Shown: piece by piece, positions 23,883-25,554 of the stretch
How the letters are laid out: each line of letters begins with the position of its first letter
Position numbering within the stretch: the first letter of the stretch is position 1
NCBI GenBank assembly: GCA_937893835.1
Contig: CALCSS010000240.1
Location: forward strand, 1 to 25,554
From: an uncultured Fidelibacterota bacterium
GTDB taxonomy: Bacteria > Fidelibacterota > Marinisomatia > Marinisomatales > UBA1611
DNA length: 25,554 nucleotides
Direction: 5' to 3'
Made by a program: the position numbers and the translations under genes
The notes under the pieces: model-generated
Told to the model about the DNA's origin: nothing
Databases searched by the model: none
Seen by the model: the letters and a program-made list of their open reading frames with translations, nothing else

Positions 23883-24619
23883 GATTCGAGCCAGTGATAG
23901 CCTTTTTCCTCTAACTCCAGTGCAAGTTCCTTGCCCCCTGACCGGACAACCTTGCCATCGATCAAAACATGGACAACATCGGGCTCTAGATATCTTAATA
24001 ACCGTTGATAATGGGTTATGACAAGAAATGAACGCTCAGAGTTACGATATTTGTTAATGCCATTTGCAATGATCTTCAATGCATCAATATCCAAACCGGA
24101 ATCCGTCTCATCCATGATCGCTATTTCTGGTTCTAATGTGAGCATTTGCAGTATCTCATTTCGTTTTTTTTCACCACCAGAGAAACCTTCGTTTACCGCA
24201 CGCTGTAAGTATGAGGTATCCATATTTAATTCAGTTAATTTTTCCTTCACTAGCTTTAGGAATCCAGCGGCGTCTAGCTCTTTTTCTCCAGCGTTCTTGA
24301 GTTTTGCATTCAATGCAGCTTTTAGGAAATATGTATTGTTCACTCCAGGCATTGAAACTGGATATTGAAATGACATAAAGATACCTGCCAGAGCCCTTTT
24401 CTCTGGTGGCCATTCAATTATTGATTCATTTTTATAGAGGATATCACCTTTCGATATATTGTATCCCTCTTTACCTGTGATCACATTGGATAGAGTACTC
24501 TTACCCGATCCATTACGACCCATAACTGCATGCATCTCACCCGGATTTATGCATAGGTCAACCCCTTGTAGTATCTCTTTGCCATCAACTCCAGCATGGA
24601 GATCTTTTATGTTTAGCAT
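23879..24619 (-). CDS. sufC: SufC, ABC ATPase of the Fe-S assembly complex
   Basis: The 246-residue ATPase has a Walker A GRNGSGKST (34-42), a SufC-type signature EGFSGGEKKRNEI (144-156), a Walker B with the family-specific IAIMDETDSGLDIDAL (166-181), and the switch histidine H203 in VITHYQRLL. It hydrolyses ATP to reshape SufB-SufD during cluster assembly. It starts 15 bases after sufB and its end overlaps sufD by 4 bases. No mutation is seen in catalytic positions. Confidence 0.97.
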   Translation of the reverse strand: MLNIKDLHAGVDGKEILQGVDLCINPGEMHAVMGRNGSGKSTLSNVITGKEGYNISKGDILYKNESIIEWPPEKRALAGIFMSFQYPVSMPGVNNTYFLKAALNAKLKNAGEKELDAAGFLKLVKEKLTELNMDTSYLQRAVNEGFSGGEKKRNEILQMLTLEPEIAIMDETDSGLDIDALKIIANGINKYRNSERSFLVITHYQRLLRYLEPDVVHVLIDGKVVRSGGKELALELEEKGYHWLES

Positions 24620-24634
24620 AATTTATTAGCAGTG

Positions 24635-25554
24635 TCAACCAACACTTCCCTCCAGGGTAACTTCCATGAGTTTTGTTGCCTCAACTGCAAATTCCATAGG
24701 CAATTCATTGAAAACTTCCTTGCAAAATCCATTGACTATCATCGATACAGCATTCTCTGAAGAGATTCCTCTCTGGTTGCAATAGAACAACTGATCCTCT
24801 CCAATATTGGAGGTAGTGGCCTCATGTTCCATTTGGGCAGATGGATTTCTTACATCAATATAAGGAAACGTATGTGCTCCGCAATTGTCACCTATCAATA
24901 TTGAATCACATTGTGAGAAATTTCTGGCCTGATCTGCTCCTTTCATTATCTTCACTTCTCCTCGGTATGTTTGTTGCCCCTCACCTGCAGAGATACCCTT
25001 GGAAATAATGGTGCTCTTTGTATTTTTTCCTAAGTGTATCATTTTAGTACCTGTATCGGCCTGCTGCTTATTATTTGTTACGGCCACTGAATAGAACTCT
25101 CCGACAGAGCCATCACCCTTGAGAATACATGATGGATATTTCCATGTAACCGCAGATCCAGTCTCAACTTGGGTCCAGGATATTCTAGAATTCTGTTCTA
25201 GGCATGTCCCTCTCTTGGTCACAAAATTATAGATTCCACCTTTCCCAGTCTTAGGATGGCCAGGATACCAATTCTGTACTGTGGAATATTTTATGGTGGC
25301 ATCCTTGTGTGCCACGAGTTCCACTACGGCAGCATGCAACTGATTCTCGTCTCTCATTGGTGCGGTGCACCCTTCAAGATAACTTACATGGCTACCCTCA
25401 TCGGCAATGACAAGAGTCCTTTCAAACTGTCCAGTATTAGCCTCATTGATCCTGAAGTAAGTTGAGAGTTCCATGGGGCACCGGACCCCTTTGGGGATAT
25501 ATACGAATGAGCCATCAGTGAAAACTGCAGAATTCAAGGTTGCAAAATAATTAT
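24635..25554 (-). CDS. sufB: SufB, Fe-S scaffold complex subunit (N-terminus beyond the window)
   Basis: The reading frame is open to the window edge and is incomplete. About 306 C-terminal residues are present of roughly 470-480 usual. In frame, NYFATLNSAVFTDGSFVYIP runs into the window end with no start, so the TTG near 25537 is not the true start. Family motifs include GVRCPMELSTYFRIN, ARNFSQCDSILIGDNCGA, HTFPYI, MEHEATTSNIGEDQLFYCNQ and NGFCKEVFNELPMEFAVEA. SufB carries the persulfide and cluster sites of SufBC2D. It is first of the suf genes visible here; any regulator such as SufR or IscR would lie outside. Confidence 0.95.
   Translation of the reverse strand, partial: NYFATLNSAVFTDGSFVYIPKGVRCPMELSTYFRINEANTGQFERTLVIADEGSHVSYLEGCTAPMRDENQLHAAVVELVAHKDATIKYSTVQNWYPGHPKTGKGGIYNFVTKRGTCLEQNSRISWTQVETGSAVTWKYPSCILKGDGSVGEFYSVAVTNNKQQADTGTKMIHLGKNTKSTIISKGISAGEGQQTYRGEVKIMKGADQARNFSQCDSILIGDNCGAHTFPYIDVRNPSAQMEHEATTSNIGEDQLFYCNQRGISSENAVSMIVNGFCKEVFNELPMEFAVEATKLMEVTLEGSVG

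Overview
The window (about 40% GC by eye) looks like a chromosome segment of an uncultured marine bacterium of the FCB superphylum. The most likely group is Candidatus Neomarinimicrobiota (Marinimicrobia/SAR406), with Ignavibacteria/Calditrichota-type or Bacteroidota relatives as alternatives. The reasons are two intact secreted proteins and one decayed fragment with the NYPNPFNP-type C-terminal sorting domain of type IX secretion cargo, a large TonB-dependent receptor with an N-terminal carboxypeptidase-regulatory-like domain, and the FCB-type small families DUF3467 and DUF2480. The taxon is inferred; no rRNA or tRNA is present to confirm it. I see no insertion sequence, phage or CRISPR.

Layout. 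(1) 1-1394, plus strand: a GT9-like hypothetical protein that may be frameshifted near its end, an acidic zinc-ribbon protein and a DUF3467 protein. (2) 1391-6739, minus strand, in transcription order: nitronate monooxygenase-like protein, AtuA-family protein, LiuC/AtuE-like enoyl-CoA hydratase, AcuI-like acrylyl-CoA reductase and a PAP2 phosphatase. This resembles part of a branched-chain acyl-CoA or terpenoid catabolic pathway without its carboxylase; a 30-bp palindrome lies before the hydratase gene. (3) 6833-12828, minus strand: a secreted sorting-domain protein followed by a 1373-residue TonB-dependent receptor with acidic, calcium-binding-like DxDxDG repeats in three blocks. A strong hairpin lies between the two genes. 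(4) 12829-13128: a divergent intergenic region with a sigma70-like promoter and a dyad. (5) 13129-16863, plus strand: etfB, etfA and a membrane Fe-S ETF:quinone oxidoreductase of the EtfD type. (6) 16876-17051: a decayed fragment of a sorting domain. (7) 17092-25554, minus strand: a tight series of sufB (cut by the window edge), sufC, sufD, sufE, sufT, sufS, a DUF2480 protein, dCMP deaminase, a 2OG-Fe(II) oxygenase and a secreted alpha/beta hydrolase with a sorting domain.

How the genes may work together. The ETF module would take electrons from acyl-CoA dehydrogenases to the quinone pool, and the acyl-CoA cassette at 2010-6739 is the kind of pathway that feeds it. The SUF genes would supply Fe-S clusters, including those of the EtfD-like protein. 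The receptor and its neighbour probably form a surface uptake or binding pair. No single system here is clearly new. The most unusual items are the repeat-bearing receptor with its secreted partner and conserved-looking intercistronic hairpin, the extended suf gene series, and the partial atu-like cassette with its palindrome.
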